Shown: positions 37,154-46,966, counted from the stretch's first letter. The stretch: 64,000 nt of DNA from Mycobacterium sp. D16Q13 (GCF_002013375.1 NZ_MAEW01000001.1:1-64000); one strand, 5' to 3'. Notes: generated from the letters alone by a model not told the origin. Translations and numbers: made by a program.

Positions 37154-39390
37154 GATTTATCCAGGTACTCGATCTGATCGGCGATCAGGAAACGTCGCGC
37201 CATACCCGCCAGCGCCGGTTGTCTCGTCAGCTCGGGGTCCTCGGCACACGCCCGCACCGCCATGTCCCGCGCGGTCTCGATCATGTCGCGGTGATCCATC
37301 AGCGAAAGCAGCCGTAGATTCACCGCGCGCCCGGACTGGTCGCGCCCCAGGACATCGCCCTCGCGCCGCTCCTCCAGGTCCAGCTCGGCCAGGGTGAACC
37401 CGTCCAGGGTGTCCTGCACCGCACGCAACCGCCGTCCCGCCGAACCCGCAGGGCTGCTGGGACTTACCAAGAGGCATAGACCCTTGTTGCCGCCACGGCC
37501 CACGCGACCGCGCAGCTGGTGCAGCTGGCTGATGCCGAACCGGTCGGCGTCCATGATCAGCATCACAGTGGCATTGGGAACGTCCACGCCCACTTCGATC
37601 ACGGTGGTACACACCAGAACATCGATCTCACCCGCGTTGAACGCCGTCATCACGGCATCCTTCTGCTCCGACGGCAGCCGACCGTGCAGCAGTCCAATGC
37701 GCAGCCCCGGTAGCAGTGAACCGCGGATGGTTTCGTACAAGTCGGTGACGGGCACCGGCGGCGGGCGCTTCTCTTCTGCATCCTCAGGGCCGGAATCTTT
37801 GTCGTCCGGGTCGATCCGCGAGGCCACCACGTAGGCCTGCCTGCCCGCGGCCACCTCCTCGGCGATCCGCTCCCAACCCCGCGCGAGCCAGCCCGGCTTC
37901 TCGCGGGTGAACACCGCGGTAGTGGTGATGGGCTGGCGCCCACGCGGCAACTCCCGCAATGTCGAGGTCTCCAGATCACCGAACACCGTGAGCGCCACCG
38001 TGCGCGGGATCGGAGTCGCCGTCATCACCAGCAAGTGCGGCACGATGCCGTCGGGGGCCTTGGCCCGCAACCGATCCCGCTGCTCAACGCCGAACCGGTG
38101 CTGTTCATCGACGACCACCAGGCCCAGATTGTGGAAATCCACCGAGTCCTGCAACAACGCATGGGTCCCGATGACGATGCCGGCAAGTCCGGTCGCGACA
38201 TCGGCCTTGACCTGTTTCTTGAGCGCCGGCGACATCGATCCGGTGAGCAGCGCGATGCTGGTCGCGTCGTCGGGAGCTCCCAGTTCGCCTGCGGTGGCCA
38301 AAGATCCGAGCATCGCGCGCAACGACCGGGCGTGCTGAACGGCCAGCACCTCGGTGGGAGCCAAGAGTGCGCACTGATAACCGGCATCGATGGCCTGCAT
38401 CATCGCGAGCAGCGCGACGACGGTCTTACCGGAACCCACCTCTCCTTGCAGCAGCCGGTTCATCGGCTTGACCCCGGCAAGGTCCTCCCCGATTTCGGCG
38501 ACAACCTGCTGCTGTCCCTCGGTGAGCTCGAAGGGCAGCTGGCGCTGTAGATCCTCACGTAGCTTCCCTGCGGTGAGCGGCATGGACGGACCCGCCGATC
38601 CGATGTCACTGCCGCGCCGTATGGCCAGCGCGAGTTGCAGACCCAGCGCCTCATCGAACGCCAGGCGCCTGCGCGCCTGCTTTTGTTCTGAGGAGTCCTC
38701 CGACATGTGGATCTTGCGCAGGGCTTCGTCCAGGGACATCAGGTTGTGCTCTGCCAGCACGGCTTCCGGCAGCGCCTCGGGCACCGGATCCAGCTGGGCA
38801 AGCACCTGGTCGATGCACCGGTAGATGTCCCAGCTTTCCAGGTTCTTGGTTGCGGGATAGATCGGAAACACGTTGCGCTCGAACGCCGAGATGGCCGTAG
38901 ACGCATCGCGCGCCGTTCCGGCGATACCGCGCAGCGCGGTACTCCCCCGCGTTTCGGTGCTCTCACCGAGCGCGGTTTCCAGCACCAGATAGTCGGGGTG
39001 GGTCAGTTGAGGCTTACCCCGGAATTCTCCGACCGCACCCGAGAGCATCACCCGGTTGCCCACCTGCAGATCACGTTTCACCTTGTGCGGATGGAAGAAC
39101 GTGGCCTGCACGGCATGCGGGGCGCTTCCCAGCATGACCGAGAGAAACTGCCCCTTGCGGTTGCGCATGCTCTTCAGTTCCGCCGAGGTGATGAACCCCA
39201 CCAGCGTGGTGTGCTCACCGGGTTTGGCGCGTTCACCGTCCTGCTCGTCGCGCAGACTGAAATCGGTGCTGTATCGGCGCGGGTAATGATGGAGCAGGTC
39301 TTCGACGGTCAGCAGACCGAACTCGGCGTCGAGAACGTCGGATGCCTTATGCCCCAATACATGATCGAGACGATCGGAAAGTTGCGCCAT
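37150..39390 (-). CDS. recG: ATP-dependent DNA helicase RecG
   Basis: 746-aa branch-migrating helicase that rescues stalled forks. The N-terminal wedge/OB region (VGNRVMLSGAVGEFRGKPQLTHPDY) precedes helicase motifs: Walker A QGEVGSGKTVVA, DEQHRFGVEQR, TATPIPRT and the C-terminal QLRGRVGRGG. Length is normal. AGGGG lies just before the ATG. The fatty-acid-kinase-like gene is 20 nt upstream. Confidence 0.98.
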   Translation of the reverse strand: MAQLSDRLDHVLGHKASDVLDAEFGLLTVEDLLHHYPRRYSTDFSLRDEQDGERAKPGEHTTLVGFITSAELKSMRNRKGQFLSVMLGSAPHAVQATFFHPHKVKRDLQVGNRVMLSGAVGEFRGKPQLTHPDYLVLETALGESTETRGSTALRGIAGTARDASTAISAFERNVFPIYPATKNLESWDIYRCIDQVLAQLDPVPEALPEAVLAEHNLMSLDEALRKIHMSEDSSEQKQARRRLAFDEALGLQLALAIRRGSDIGSAGPSMPLTAGKLREDLQRQLPFELTEGQQQVVAEIGEDLAGVKPMNRLLQGEVGSGKTVVALLAMMQAIDAGYQCALLAPTEVLAVQHARSLRAMLGSLATAGELGAPDDATSIALLTGSMSPALKKQVKADVATGLAGIVIGTHALLQDSVDFHNLGLVVVDEQHRFGVEQRDRLRAKAPDGIVPHLLVMTATPIPRTVALTVFGDLETSTLRELPRGRQPITTTAVFTREKPGWLARGWERIAEEVAAGRQAYVVASRIDPDDKDSGPEDAEEKRPPPVPVTDLYETIRGSLLPGLRIGLLHGRLPSEQKDAVMTAFNAGEIDVLVCTTVIEVGVDVPNATVMLIMDADRFGISQLHQLRGRVGRGGNKGLCLLVSPSSPAGSAGRRLRAVQDTLDGFTLAELDLEERREGDVLGRDQSGRAVNLRLLSLMDHRDMIETARDMAVRACAEDPELTRQPALAGMARRFLIADQIEYLDKS

Positions 39391-39410
39391 CTATCCCCTG
39401 CTAAGACCTG

Positions 39411-41072
39411 TCACTCGACGCCGATATGAACGACGTCTGAGTGTTGCCCAGTGCGGTAGATCATCACCTCGACACCGCCGTGGTGCGATCGAGTGTGCTC
39501 GATCAACGCGTCGGCAAGGGACTCATCCGCCTTGTCCGACAGCAGCACCGTCACGAGCTCTCCGCCGGAGGACAACATGATGCTCACCAAAGCCTTTGTG
39601 GCATTGGCGACATCATGGTTCAGCACCAGCACCTCATCGCCGATGATGCCCATCGCATCTCCCGGCTCGCACGTTCCAGACCAGGTCAGAGCGCGCTCGG
39701 TGGCTACCCGCACCAACCCGAACCGGGTAGCGCCCGCTGCCCGCGCCATGGTGTAGCTGTCGTCGACTGCCATTCGCTCCGGATCATGCACGGCCAGCGC
39801 CGCCAGCCCCTGTGCCATGGATGCCGAGGGCAGCGGAATGACCGTGATGCCCCATCCGCGCGCGGCCGCACAGACCGCCACCAGTTCCTCGGGCGACATC
39901 AATCCATTGGGCAGCACCATGATCTGGTGCGCACCGCTGTCGACTACCGCATCCAGGAGACGTTTCGCACTCGCAGGAGGTTCATCGACGCGCAACACCT
40001 GGGCACCCTCGCTGGAGAACAGTGTGGCCGCGCCATCACCCTCCGCCAGCGCCAGCACCCGGCGGTGCCGGTGACGCCCATCGTGATGTCCCCCACCCAC
40101 ATCACCGCGTAGCGAGGAAATCTGGATCGATTGCGGAATACCGAACTTCATCCCGGCCTCGATGGCCGCTCCGGCATCGTTCACGTGTGCGTGTACGGAG
40201 TACCCCATATCGCCGTCTCCGGCGATGGCGATGGAATCGCCCATCCCGTCGAGTTGCGCTCGCAGATCCGCGATCTGTAGCTCATCACACCCGCACAACA
40301 GGTACATCACCTCGAACTCCGGCGGCAGCTCCCGTGGCGGATCCAGGTTCAGGCCGCCCGAACCGCGCCCGGGCCCAGCCACCCACACCTGTGAGGGCGC
40401 GTTCTTGGGTGGCGACGGGCTGTACTCACGGCGTGTGGGCAGCTCCCCGGCCACCACCAACACCAGCGCGTCGAGGATGACGACGAGACCGCGAGCACCG
40501 GCATCGACCACACCGTTATCGGCGAGGATGTCGAGCTGCTTGGGAGTCTTCTCCAGCGCCGCGACGGCGGCATCGGCGGCGGTGATGACAAGGCTAGGTA
40601 GATCGTCGGCGTGCGCACCATCGGTGGCGGCCCGGTCGGCTGCCTCGGCGGCAGCGGCTAGCACCGACACGATGGTGCCCTCGACTGGAGTGCTCATCGA
40701 AGAGATCACAAACTGCGAAGCCTGTCGAAGCGCCCGGCGCACCACCTCGGCCCCGATGTCGTCCTGGTCGGCGGCGGCGTCGGCGATCCCACGCACGATC
40801 TGCGACAGGATGACCCCCGAGTTCCCGCGGGCGCCATGGACTGCGCCCCGGGCCAGCGCCGCGGCGACCTGGGCGACCGTGACGCCTTCCCCCAGTGCCT
40901 CGGCGGCGTTCACCGCCGAACGCATGGTGAACAGCATGTTGGTACCGGTATCGGCATCGGCGACCGGGAACACATTCAACCGGTTGATCTCGTCGCTGCG
41001 AGCGATCAGCCCGTCGACCGAGGCTCGCGCCCAATGGAGCAGCGCAGCGCTGTCCAACACCGAGAGCTGCAT
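39411..41072 (-). CDS. DhaL-domain protein, fatty acid kinase FakA-like
   Basis: 553 aa. The N-terminal DAK2/DhaL domain has the metal- and ATP-binding FPVADADTGTNM, HGARGNSGVILSQ and GVVDAGARGLV. The C-terminal half is the DUF1949/FakA-type domain with a Gly/His-rich GGGHHDGRHRHR insert. FakA phosphorylates fatty acids bound by FakB (DegV) in firmicutes; the substrate here is not shown. ATG 41072 is chosen because the conserved part begins there. In M. tuberculosis the region is, as I recall, annotated as two genes (Rv2974c, Rv2975c); here it is one intact frame. Confidence 0.85.
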   Translation of the reverse strand: MQLSVLDSAALLHWARASVDGLIARSDEINRLNVFPVADADTGTNMLFTMRSAVNAAEALGEGVTVAQVAAALARGAVHGARGNSGVILSQIVRGIADAAADQDDIGAEVVRRALRQASQFVISSMSTPVEGTIVSVLAAAAEAADRAATDGAHADDLPSLVITAADAAVAALEKTPKQLDILADNGVVDAGARGLVVILDALVLVVAGELPTRREYSPSPPKNAPSQVWVAGPGRGSGGLNLDPPRELPPEFEVMYLLCGCDELQIADLRAQLDGMGDSIAIAGDGDMGYSVHAHVNDAGAAIEAGMKFGIPQSIQISSLRGDVGGGHHDGRHRHRRVLALAEGDGAATLFSSEGAQVLRVDEPPASAKRLLDAVVDSGAHQIMVLPNGLMSPEELVAVCAAARGWGITVIPLPSASMAQGLAALAVHDPERMAVDDSYTMARAAGATRFGLVRVATERALTWSGTCEPGDAMGIIGDEVLVLNHDVANATKALVSIMLSSGGELVTVLLSDKADESLADALIEHTRSHHGGVEVMIYRTGQHSDVVHIGVE

Positions 41073-41131
41073 GTGAGGAAGCCTATCTACCGGAGCTGAC
41101 AGAGTTGAATGGTCTCGCTGAAGCTGGGGAT

Positions 41132-41147
41132 CCCCCGCTGGCGGGGG
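41132..41147. promoter_or_regulatory. tight GC hairpin in the fakA-like/rpmB divergent gap
   Basis: CCCCCGC and GCGGGGG are perfect 7-bp arms around TG. It lies in the 219-bp gap 41073-41291, which also holds the promoters of both genes (TTGACG at 41153, TATTCT at 41189) and otherwise shows nothing clear. Function unknown. Confidence 0.4.
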
Positions 41148-41291
41148 CCTCATTGACGCCTATTTTGGTGTTCACAGGCCGGTCAGGCTATTCTTGCAGG
41201 GTTGTGGGCCGCCCCGGCTCTGGCTTCGTGATAAGCGTTTGCGCGAAGAGCTGAGAAGGCGGCCGTAATCGCGAACTTGAGGAGTTTCACT

Positions 41292-41489
41292 ATGGCTGCC
41301 GTCTGCGACGTGTGCGGCAAGGGACCCGGCTTCGGCAAGTCGGTTTCGCACTCGCACCGGCGTACCAACCGTCGCTGGAACCCGAACATCCAGACGGTGC
41401 ACGCCGTCACCTCCCCCGGTGGCAACAAGCAGCGCGTTAACGCCTGCACTTCCTGCATCAAGGCCGGCAAGGTAGTTCGCGGCGCCTGA
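41292..41489 (+). CDS. rpmB: 50S ribosomal protein L28 (zinc-binding form)
   Basis: 65 aa. It has the C+ zinc ribbon: CDVCG near the N-terminus and CTSC near the C-terminus, with the L28 core [20 protein letters not shown] lies 8 nt before ATG 41292. The four cysteines mark it as the zinc-replete paralogue, in contrast to cysteine-free copies used under zinc limitation. Confidence 0.96.
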   Translation: MAAVCDVCGKGPGFGKSVSHSHRRTNRRWNPNIQTVHAVTSPGGNKQRVNACTSCIKAGKVVRGA

Positions 41490-41495
41490 CCGGTC

Positions 41496-42284
41496 GTGAC
41501 CGCCGTGTCTTCCACGCAGTCTGCTGACTACGTCGCCGTTCACAACGGCGTTCTGCACATCACCATCGCCACCGCGGCGGCCGGGACCTCGCTGGACTTC
41601 ACGGGAGTCGACGCTGCGGTTCCTGTGCTGCAGAACTTACCCGCCGAGGTCGGTGCGATCCTGCTGACCAGCAGCGGGGCCAATTTCTGCGCGGGTGGCA
41701 ATGTGCGCGATTTCGCCGCCGCCGAGGACCGGGCTGCCAAGCTCAACGACCTCGCCGGGCGCTTGCATGAGTTCGTGCGCGCGGTGAACGCCGCAGATCG
41801 TCCGGTAGTGGCCTCGGTGCACGGGTGGGCCGCAGGCGGTGGTCTGAGTCTGGTGCTGCTGGCCGATATCGCGATCGGCGGCGAGTCGACCAAGCTGCGC
41901 GCCGCTTACCCGGGAATCGGGTACTCCTCTGACGGTGGCATGTCCTGGGCACTGCCCCGCGTGGTCGGCAAGGCGCGTGCTGCGGACATCCTGCTGACGG
42001 ATCGCGTCGTCGAGGCACCCGAGGCGCTCTCCATGGGACTGCTGAGCCGCGTGGTGGCCGACGACGAGGTACAGGCAACCGCTGTGGCGGCCGCCGAGAA
42101 GCTCGCGGCCGGCCCGCGTGAGGCGCAGAACCGCATCCGTCGTCTGCTGCGCCTGAGCGCGAACAACACCCTGGACGCACAGCTGGACCTGGAGCAGGCC
42201 AGCATCGCCGAGGCCTCAGTCAGCCCTACGGGTATCGAGGGTGTCGATGCCTTCGTCGGCAAGCGCAAGCCTGTCTGGCCGTAG
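41496..42284 (+). CDS. enoyl-CoA hydratase/isomerase family protein
   Basis: 262-aa crotonase-fold enzyme. Oxyanion-hole segments are SSGANFCAGGNVRDF and VHGWAAGGGLSLVLLADIAIGG; the C-terminal FVGKRKPVWP matches FxEKRxPxF. The usual two catalytic glutamates are not both obvious, so isomerase, hydratase or other activity is open. GTG start 6 nt after the rpmB stop, so it is probably co-transcribed with rpmB. Confidence 0.88.
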   Translation: MTAVSSTQSADYVAVHNGVLHITIATAAAGTSLDFTGVDAAVPVLQNLPAEVGAILLTSSGANFCAGGNVRDFAAAEDRAAKLNDLAGRLHEFVRAVNAADRPVVASVHGWAAGGGLSLVLLADIAIGGESTKLRAAYPGIGYSSDGGMSWALPRVVGKARAADILLTDRVVEAPEALSMGLLSRVVADDEVQATAVAAAEKLAAGPREAQNRIRRLLRLSANNTLDAQLDLEQASIAEASVSPTGIEGVDAFVGKRKPVWP

Positions 42285-42301
42285 ATCTAGCCGAGTTCGA
42301 C

Positions 42302-42323
42302 GGTCTTCGCGCAGCCGCTCAGC
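42302..42323 (-). repeat. dispersed intergenic motif copy
   Basis: On the minus strand CTGAGCGGCTGCGCGAAGAC. Its TGA is the stop codon of the downstream-ending lipase gene, and it fills the gap between two convergent genes. Related copies lie at 44270, 44303, 45831 and inside kdpA. Confidence 0.5.
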
Positions 42324-43569
42324 CCTGCAGTTTCTTGCGTATCCAGTTCATGACCCACGGGATCGCGACCATATCCGCGGTGATGTGTTCACCGGGCAGA
42401 GCCCAGTAGTCCACGTCGGCACCGTTGGCGCGCCAGGTATCGCGCAGCGCTAGGGCGCCTTTTTCGGGAATGAAGAGATCGCCGACCGCCTTGCTGCGCG
42501 AGCCGTGATACAGCAGCACCGGCATCGTCGGCGTGAGGTCACCGGGCCGGTTGGCGCGGATAACGTGTTGCCCCAGCTCCGATTCGAACGGTGCCTCGAT
42601 CGCCGAGAGCAGGTCCAGGTCAAATCGCAGCAGACCCGCCGCCGCCAGCGGGGGCTGCGGAAAGTCCTTGGCCCGGATCGCGCCGTAGAGCGCGAATTCG
42701 CCGAAAATCGTTGCCAATTCCGGGAACTCGCGAGCCTGACCAATGACCGCAGCGGAAAAGAGCCCCGCCCCGAGACCGCGATTCATGCTGCCGTGCAGCA
42801 GGGTGTAATCGGTGGGGGTGCCTCCCGCGGCCGCGCCCGCGATGCGTAGCTCCGGCGCGTATGTCGGTTGCAGCTGCGCTGCCCATACCGTGGCGATGGC
42901 GCCACCGCTGTATCCGTGCATCACAATCGGCGAATCAGCGAGGTCCGGCCGCTCCGAAATCATTCCGCGCACCGAGTCCAGTACCGCATGCCCCGCCATC
43001 TTGCCGGCCGCATACGACATCCGGGGTCCTTCATGATCCGGAAACAGCACGGCGTAATTCTGGGCAGACAGGAACGGAAACATCGGCGGGTTATCCCGGT
43101 ACCAGAGATGCGCCAGACGGTAGGACGGCGTGAACTTGAGTCCCAGAGAGTTGATCGCCTGATTGCGTACCACCACCGGACGCGCGCCGGGTCCATGCCA
43201 TGGACGATCCGGTTCGATCAACGCCGCTGTCACAGGGACGGCATTGCCCGCGGTATCGGTGGAACGCACCATGATTCGCTGCATGGTCGCCTTGCGTAAG
43301 GGAAGCCTCGGCGTCACTCGATCAGCACGAATGACCTCCCCCGGCGCCAGCAGGCTCAGATCACCCGGATCACTGTAGAAGTCGTCGCCGCTGATGGGCG
43401 TCGGAAGGATCGCCGAGTACGGGTCGGCTCGCTGTTCCTCCGTGAGCCGGCGGGCCGCCCAAGCGTTGAGCCGGTCGACCACAGCCGGGGTGCGCAGCGC
43501 GGAGCCGCCGGTTGCCAAGGCCGCCGTCAGACCGCCCACGGCGGTCAATGCGCCGGTCGACCAACGCAT
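42319..43569 (-). CDS. LIP-family lipase/esterase
   Basis: 416 aa (up to 421 if the GTG at 43584 is used). It shares the family layout of the islet B lipase: NQAINSLG, elbow HGYSGGAIA, LYHGSRSKAV and LPGEHITADM. The N-terminal hydrophobic stretch (ALTAVGGLTAALATGGSAL) may be a signal or anchor; no lipobox. It overlaps or abuts ung upstream, so they share a transcript. Confidence 0.82.
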   Translation of the reverse strand: MRWSTGALTAVGGLTAALATGGSALRTPAVVDRLNAWAARRLTEEQRADPYSAILPTPISGDDFYSDPGDLSLLAPGEVIRADRVTPRLPLRKATMQRIMVRSTDTAGNAVPVTAALIEPDRPWHGPGARPVVVRNQAINSLGLKFTPSYRLAHLWYRDNPPMFPFLSAQNYAVLFPDHEGPRMSYAAGKMAGHAVLDSVRGMISERPDLADSPIVMHGYSGGAIATVWAAQLQPTYAPELRIAGAAAGGTPTDYTLLHGSMNRGLGAGLFSAAVIGQAREFPELATIFGEFALYGAIRAKDFPQPPLAAAGLLRFDLDLLSAIEAPFESELGQHVIRANRPGDLTPTMPVLLYHGSRSKAVGDLFIPEKGALALRDTWRANGADVDYWALPGEHITADMVAIPWVMNWIRKKLQG

Positions 43570-44249
43570 TACGGCAGCCGCCAATCGATCGGCCGGGCAC
43601 CTAATCCGCCCAGCAGTTCGTTGGCCCTGCTAAATGGCTTGGAGCCGAAGAATCCGCGCGATGCGGACAGCGGCGACGGATGCACCGATTCGACAGTGGG
43701 CACGCCAGGCCCCAGCATCGGCTTGAGTGTCGCCGCGTCACGTCCCCACAGAATGGCGACCAAGGGTGCATCCCGCGCAACCAACGCCCGGATCGCACAT
43801 TCGGTCACCGCCTCCCAGCCTTTCCCTCGATGCGAGGCCGGGTTGCCCGGCTGTACCGTCAGCACTCTGTTCAGGAGCATCACTCCCTGTTGTGACCAGG
43901 GCGTCAGATCGCCGTTGGCAGGCTTGGGCAGGCCCAGGTCGCTCTGATACTCGTCGAAGATGTTGGCCAGGCTGCGCGGCACCGGCCGCACCTCGGCGGC
44001 CACCGAGAAGCTCAAACCCATGGCGTGCCCGGGCGTCGGGTATGGATCTTGTCCGACGATGAGCACCCGGACATCGGCCAACGGATAGGTGAAGGCGCGC
44101 AGCACATTTGCCCCAGCGGGCAGGTATCCGCGACCCGAGGAGTTCTCCTCGCGCAGAAACTCCCCCATCCTGGTCACCTGCTCGGCAACGGGCTCCAGCG
44201 CGTCGGCCCAGCCGGGATCAATCAGCTCGGTGAGGGGTCGGGCAGTCAC
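43569..44249 (-). CDS. ung: uracil-DNA glycosylase
   Basis: Removes uracil from DNA, 226 aa. Family 1 motifs are [18 protein letters not shown] with the catalytic Asp and [13 protein letters not shown] with the catalytic His. Downstream of thiL with a 77-bp gap that holds two direct repeats. Confidence 0.98.
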   Translation of the reverse strand: MTARPLTELIDPGWADALEPVAEQVTRMGEFLREENSSGRGYLPAGANVLRAFTYPLADVRVLIVGQDPYPTPGHAMGLSFSVAAEVRPVPRSLANIFDEYQSDLGLPKPANGDLTPWSQQGVMLLNRVLTVQPGNPASHRGKGWEAVTECAIRALVARDAPLVAILWGRDAATLKPMLGPGVPTVESVHPSPLSASRGFFGSKPFSRANELLGGLGARPIDWRLP

Positions 44250-44269
44250 GAAGAGTCAACTTAGCTCAC

Positions 44270-44328
44270 GGATGAGCCGCTTGCGCGAAGACATCGGGTC
44301 AGGGATGAGCCGCTTGCGCGAAGACATC
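44270..44328. repeat. tandem pair of the dispersed motif
   Basis: Two identical 26-bp units at 44270-44295 and 44303-44328, 33-bp period, each containing GAGCCGCTTGCGCGAAGA. The second overlaps the thiL stop codon. Confidence 0.85.
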
Positions 44329-45268
44329 AACCGAACGAATCCCATCCCATCCGTTGTGTCCACGCGTTGCCGTCGACCGTTACCCCTGGGTCTCCCGCGC
44401 GCACCTCACCGATCGCGACCCAGCCCGCCGGGACTGTCCCGGGAAACGTCGCGACCAGCGCGTGCTCCTCGCCGCCGGTCAAGATCCATTCCCAGGGATC
44501 GGCCCCGAGCAGTCCCGAAGCGCCCGCCACCGGCACCAGATACGGCTCCAGGCTCGGTGAGCTCAGGTCGATGCGGACCGCACTCGATTCGGCGATGTGC
44601 CCCAGATCGGCCAGCAGCCCGTCGGAGATATCCGTCATCGCCGTCGCACCAGCCAACGCGGCGACGCGTCCCTGTCCGTAGGGCGGCGACGGCACCAGGT
44701 GTACCTGACGCAGCTCGGAGAACTGGTCAATCCCGTCTTGCCACAAGCGGAGGCCCGCCGCTGAGGTACCGAGCGCACCGCAGACGGCGACGATGTCTCC
44801 CACGGTGGCGCCGTCCCGAGTTACTGGAGCGCGCCCCTGCAGATCACCGAGCGCCGTCACCGAGACCACCAGTTCACGCGCGGCCACCAGATCTCCGCCG
44901 GCGATGGACGCCTGGACCCGCGCCGCTTCGGCCCAGATTCCCTCGTTGAGCTGATCCAGGAATGCGATATCGGTTTCCGCGGGCGCGCCCACCGCGACGA
45001 CAAACGCCGTGACCCGTCCACCCATGGCCTCAATATCTGCGGCGTTCTGCGCCACCGCTTTTCGGCCGATATCCGTCGGCGACGACCACTCAAGCCGAAA
45101 ATGCCTGTCCTGCACCAACATATCCGTCGACACCAGAACTCGATTATCCGGCGCACGGACCACCGCGGCGTCGTCACCCGGGCCGAGTTCAATATCGGCG
45201 CCGGGCACACGACCCGCTGTGAGCCGGCTGATCACGCCGAACTCGCCGGTATCGCCCAGATTTGGCAC
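44327..45268 (-). CDS. thiL: thiamine-monophosphate kinase
   Basis: Makes thiamine pyrophosphate from thiamine monophosphate, 313 aa. AIR-synthase-like fold with GPGDDAAVV, VSTDMLVQDRHFRL, QNAADIEAMGG, SIAGGDLVA, ISDGLLADLGHIA and TGGEEHALVATFP. GTG 45268 is supported by TACACT with a 6-nt spacer (45269-45280), so the mRNA is probably leaderless. Confidence 0.97.
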   Translation of the reverse strand: MPNLGDTGEFGVISRLTAGRVPGADIELGPGDDAAVVRAPDNRVLVSTDMLVQDRHFRLEWSSPTDIGRKAVAQNAADIEAMGGRVTAFVVAVGAPAETDIAFLDQLNEGIWAEAARVQASIAGGDLVAARELVVSVTALGDLQGRAPVTRDGATVGDIVAVCGALGTSAAGLRLWQDGIDQFSELRQVHLVPSPPYGQGRVAALAGATAMTDISDGLLADLGHIAESSAVRIDLSSPSLEPYLVPVAGASGLLGADPWEWILTGGEEHALVATFPGTVPAGWVAIGEVRAGDPGVTVDGNAWTQRMGWDSFG

Positions 45269-45285
45269 TCGGTTAGTGTAGGCCT
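45269..45285. promoter_or_regulatory. back-to-back leaderless promoter, thiL and DUF3515 gene
   Basis: One 7-bp block TAGTGTA serves both strands: TAGTGT (45274-45279) reads right and TACACT (45280-45275) reads left. Each is followed by exactly 6 nt and then a GTG start codon. The 17-bp gap leaves no room for ribosome sites. Confidence 0.7.
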
Positions 45286-45828
45286 GTGCAATCCGAAGAC
45301 GGCCCGCCACGCAAGCTCCTCATCGGTATCGCGGTTTTCGGTGCGGTCGCGGCCCTCGCCGTGCTCTTCGGTGTCCTGAAGTTCGCACAGTTCCAGGACG
45401 ACAAGAAGCCCATAGCGGTCACAAATATTCCTGCACCACAGGCTAATTCGCCGCTCTGCATCGATATGACCAGGGCATACCCGGGCAACATAGCTGGCGA
45501 TTGGAAGCGAGCACAGATCGTCGAACCCAAGCCACCCGCTACCGCCGCGTGGCGCCGGGGCAAGAATTCCGTTGTCGCACGCTGTGGTGTCGACCGGCCG
45601 GCCGAGTTCGCCGTCGGGACCTCGGTAGAGCAAATCAACTCAGTGCAGTGGTTCCGAGTCACTGACGCCGCGATCGCGACCACCACGTGGTTCGCCGTGG
45701 ACCGCGGCGTCTACATCGCGCTGACCATGCCCGATGGTCTGGGTTCGGAGCCACTGATCGAGATGTCTGACGCCATCGCCAAGGCGCTGCCCGCCGTCAA
45801 ACCCGACCCGGTGCCGCTACCCCGCTAG
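45286..45828 (+). CDS. DUF3515 membrane-anchored protein
   Basis: 180 aa with one N-terminal helix (LLIGIAVFGAVAALAVLFGVL) and an outside domain of the DUF3515 family: CIDMTRAYPG, VARCGVDRPAEF and WFAVDRGVYIALTMP, with two cysteines that could pair. Function unknown. It sits between thiL and ddlA as in other mycobacteria. Confidence 0.88.
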   Translation: MQSEDGPPRKLLIGIAVFGAVAALAVLFGVLKFAQFQDDKKPIAVTNIPAPQANSPLCIDMTRAYPGNIAGDWKRAQIVEPKPPATAAWRRGKNSVVARCGVDRPAEFAVGTSVEQINSVQWFRVTDAAIATTTWFAVDRGVYIALTMPDGLGSEPLIEMSDAIAKALPAVKPDPVPLPR

Positions 45829-45830
45829 AC

Positions 45831-45852
45831 GATCTTCGCGCGAGCGCTCATC
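45831..45852 (-). repeat. dispersed intergenic motif copy
   Basis: On the minus strand ATGAGCGCTCGCGCGAAGAT. Its TGA is the ddlA stop codon, and its other end lies 2 nt past the convergent DUF3515 gene stop. Confidence 0.5.
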
Positions 45853-46966
45853 GAAGCCCGGTGCCCCGTGCCAGCGCGGTACGCACCATCGCATCCAGCA
45901 GTGCCGGGTAGTCCACGCCCGTGGCCGCCCACATCCGGGGATACATAGAAATCGTGGTGAACCCGGGCATGGTGTTGATCTCGTTGATCAGCGGGCCGTC
46001 ATCGGTGAGAAAGAAGTCCACCCGCGCCAGACCCTGGCCATCGATCGCCCGGAACGCCGCCACCGCCAGCTCACGGATCTGATCGCTCACGTCATCGTCA
46101 ACCTTGGCCGGTACGTCCAGTTCGGCGGTGTCGTCCAGGTATTTGGTCTCAAAGTCATAAAAGGCGCCCGCAGCCGTCTCATCCTGGTGCACACCCTCGA
46201 CCCGAATCTCGCCGAGCACGCTGGCCTGGATGTCCCCGTCGGGGAATTCCAGTACACCGCACTCCAGTTCCCGCCCGATGATGGCGGCCTCGATGATCAC
46301 CTTCGGGTCGAACTGGCGCGCATGTGCGATGGCAGCCGGCAGTTCCTCCCATGCGGTGACCCGGGAAACGCCGAAGGACGAGCCCGCTCGAGCGGGCTTG
46401 ACGAACACCGGCAGCCCCAGTTCCTCCCGCTGATCCAGCGTCAGCGTGGTGTCACGCGGGCGGATCACGGCGTATTTGCCGATCGGAAGCCCCTCGGCGG
46501 CCAGCAGCTTCTTGGTGAACTCCTTGTCCATGCCCGCCGCACTCGCGAGTACCCCGGCGCCGACATAGGGCACCCCCGCCAGCTCCAGCAGCCCCTGGAT
46601 GGTGCCGTCCTCGCCGTACGGCCCGTGCAGCACCGGGAACACCACATCCACGGAGGCCAGCACTTGGCCGGCGGCACTCGAATCAACGTTCACCAATTGG
46701 CCGGCACGGCGCGGGTCGGTGGCGAGCACCAGCTCGGTACCGGAAGCGTCCGTGACCTGCGGCAGCGTGCGGTCGCTGATCGCCAGCTGCGCGGGGTCGC
46801 CATCGGTGAGTACCCAGCCACCCTCTGGGGTGACCCCGACTGCGACCACCTCGTATGCGTCCTGGTCGAGATTGCGCAGAATGCTGCCGGCCGACACGCA
46901 GGAGATCGCGTGCTCACTACTCCGTCCACCGAAGACGAGCGCGACCTTGATCCGGGAGTCATTCAC
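45848..46966 (-). CDS. ddlA: D-alanine--D-alanine ligase
   Basis: Makes D-Ala-D-Ala for peptidoglycan, 372 aa. ATP-grasp enzyme with [18 protein letters not shown] at the start, [31 protein letters not shown] and the metal site [25 protein letters not shown] 46966 follows the upstream PLP-enzyme stop by 4 nt; an open extension to 47113 is inside that gene. Confidence 0.97.
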   Translation of the reverse strand: MNDSRIKVALVFGGRSSEHAISCVSAGSILRNLDQDAYEVVAVGVTPEGGWVLTDGDPAQLAISDRTLPQVTDASGTELVLATDPRRAGQLVNVDSSAAGQVLASVDVVFPVLHGPYGEDGTIQGLLELAGVPYVGAGVLASAAGMDKEFTKKLLAAEGLPIGKYAVIRPRDTTLTLDQREELGLPVFVKPARAGSSFGVSRVTAWEELPAAIAHARQFDPKVIIEAAIIGRELECGVLEFPDGDIQASVLGEIRVEGVHQDETAAGAFYDFETKYLDDTAELDVPAKVDDDVSDQIRELAVAAFRAIDGQGLARVDFFLTDDGPLINEINTMPGFTTISMYPRMWAATGVDYPALLDAMVRTALARGTGLR

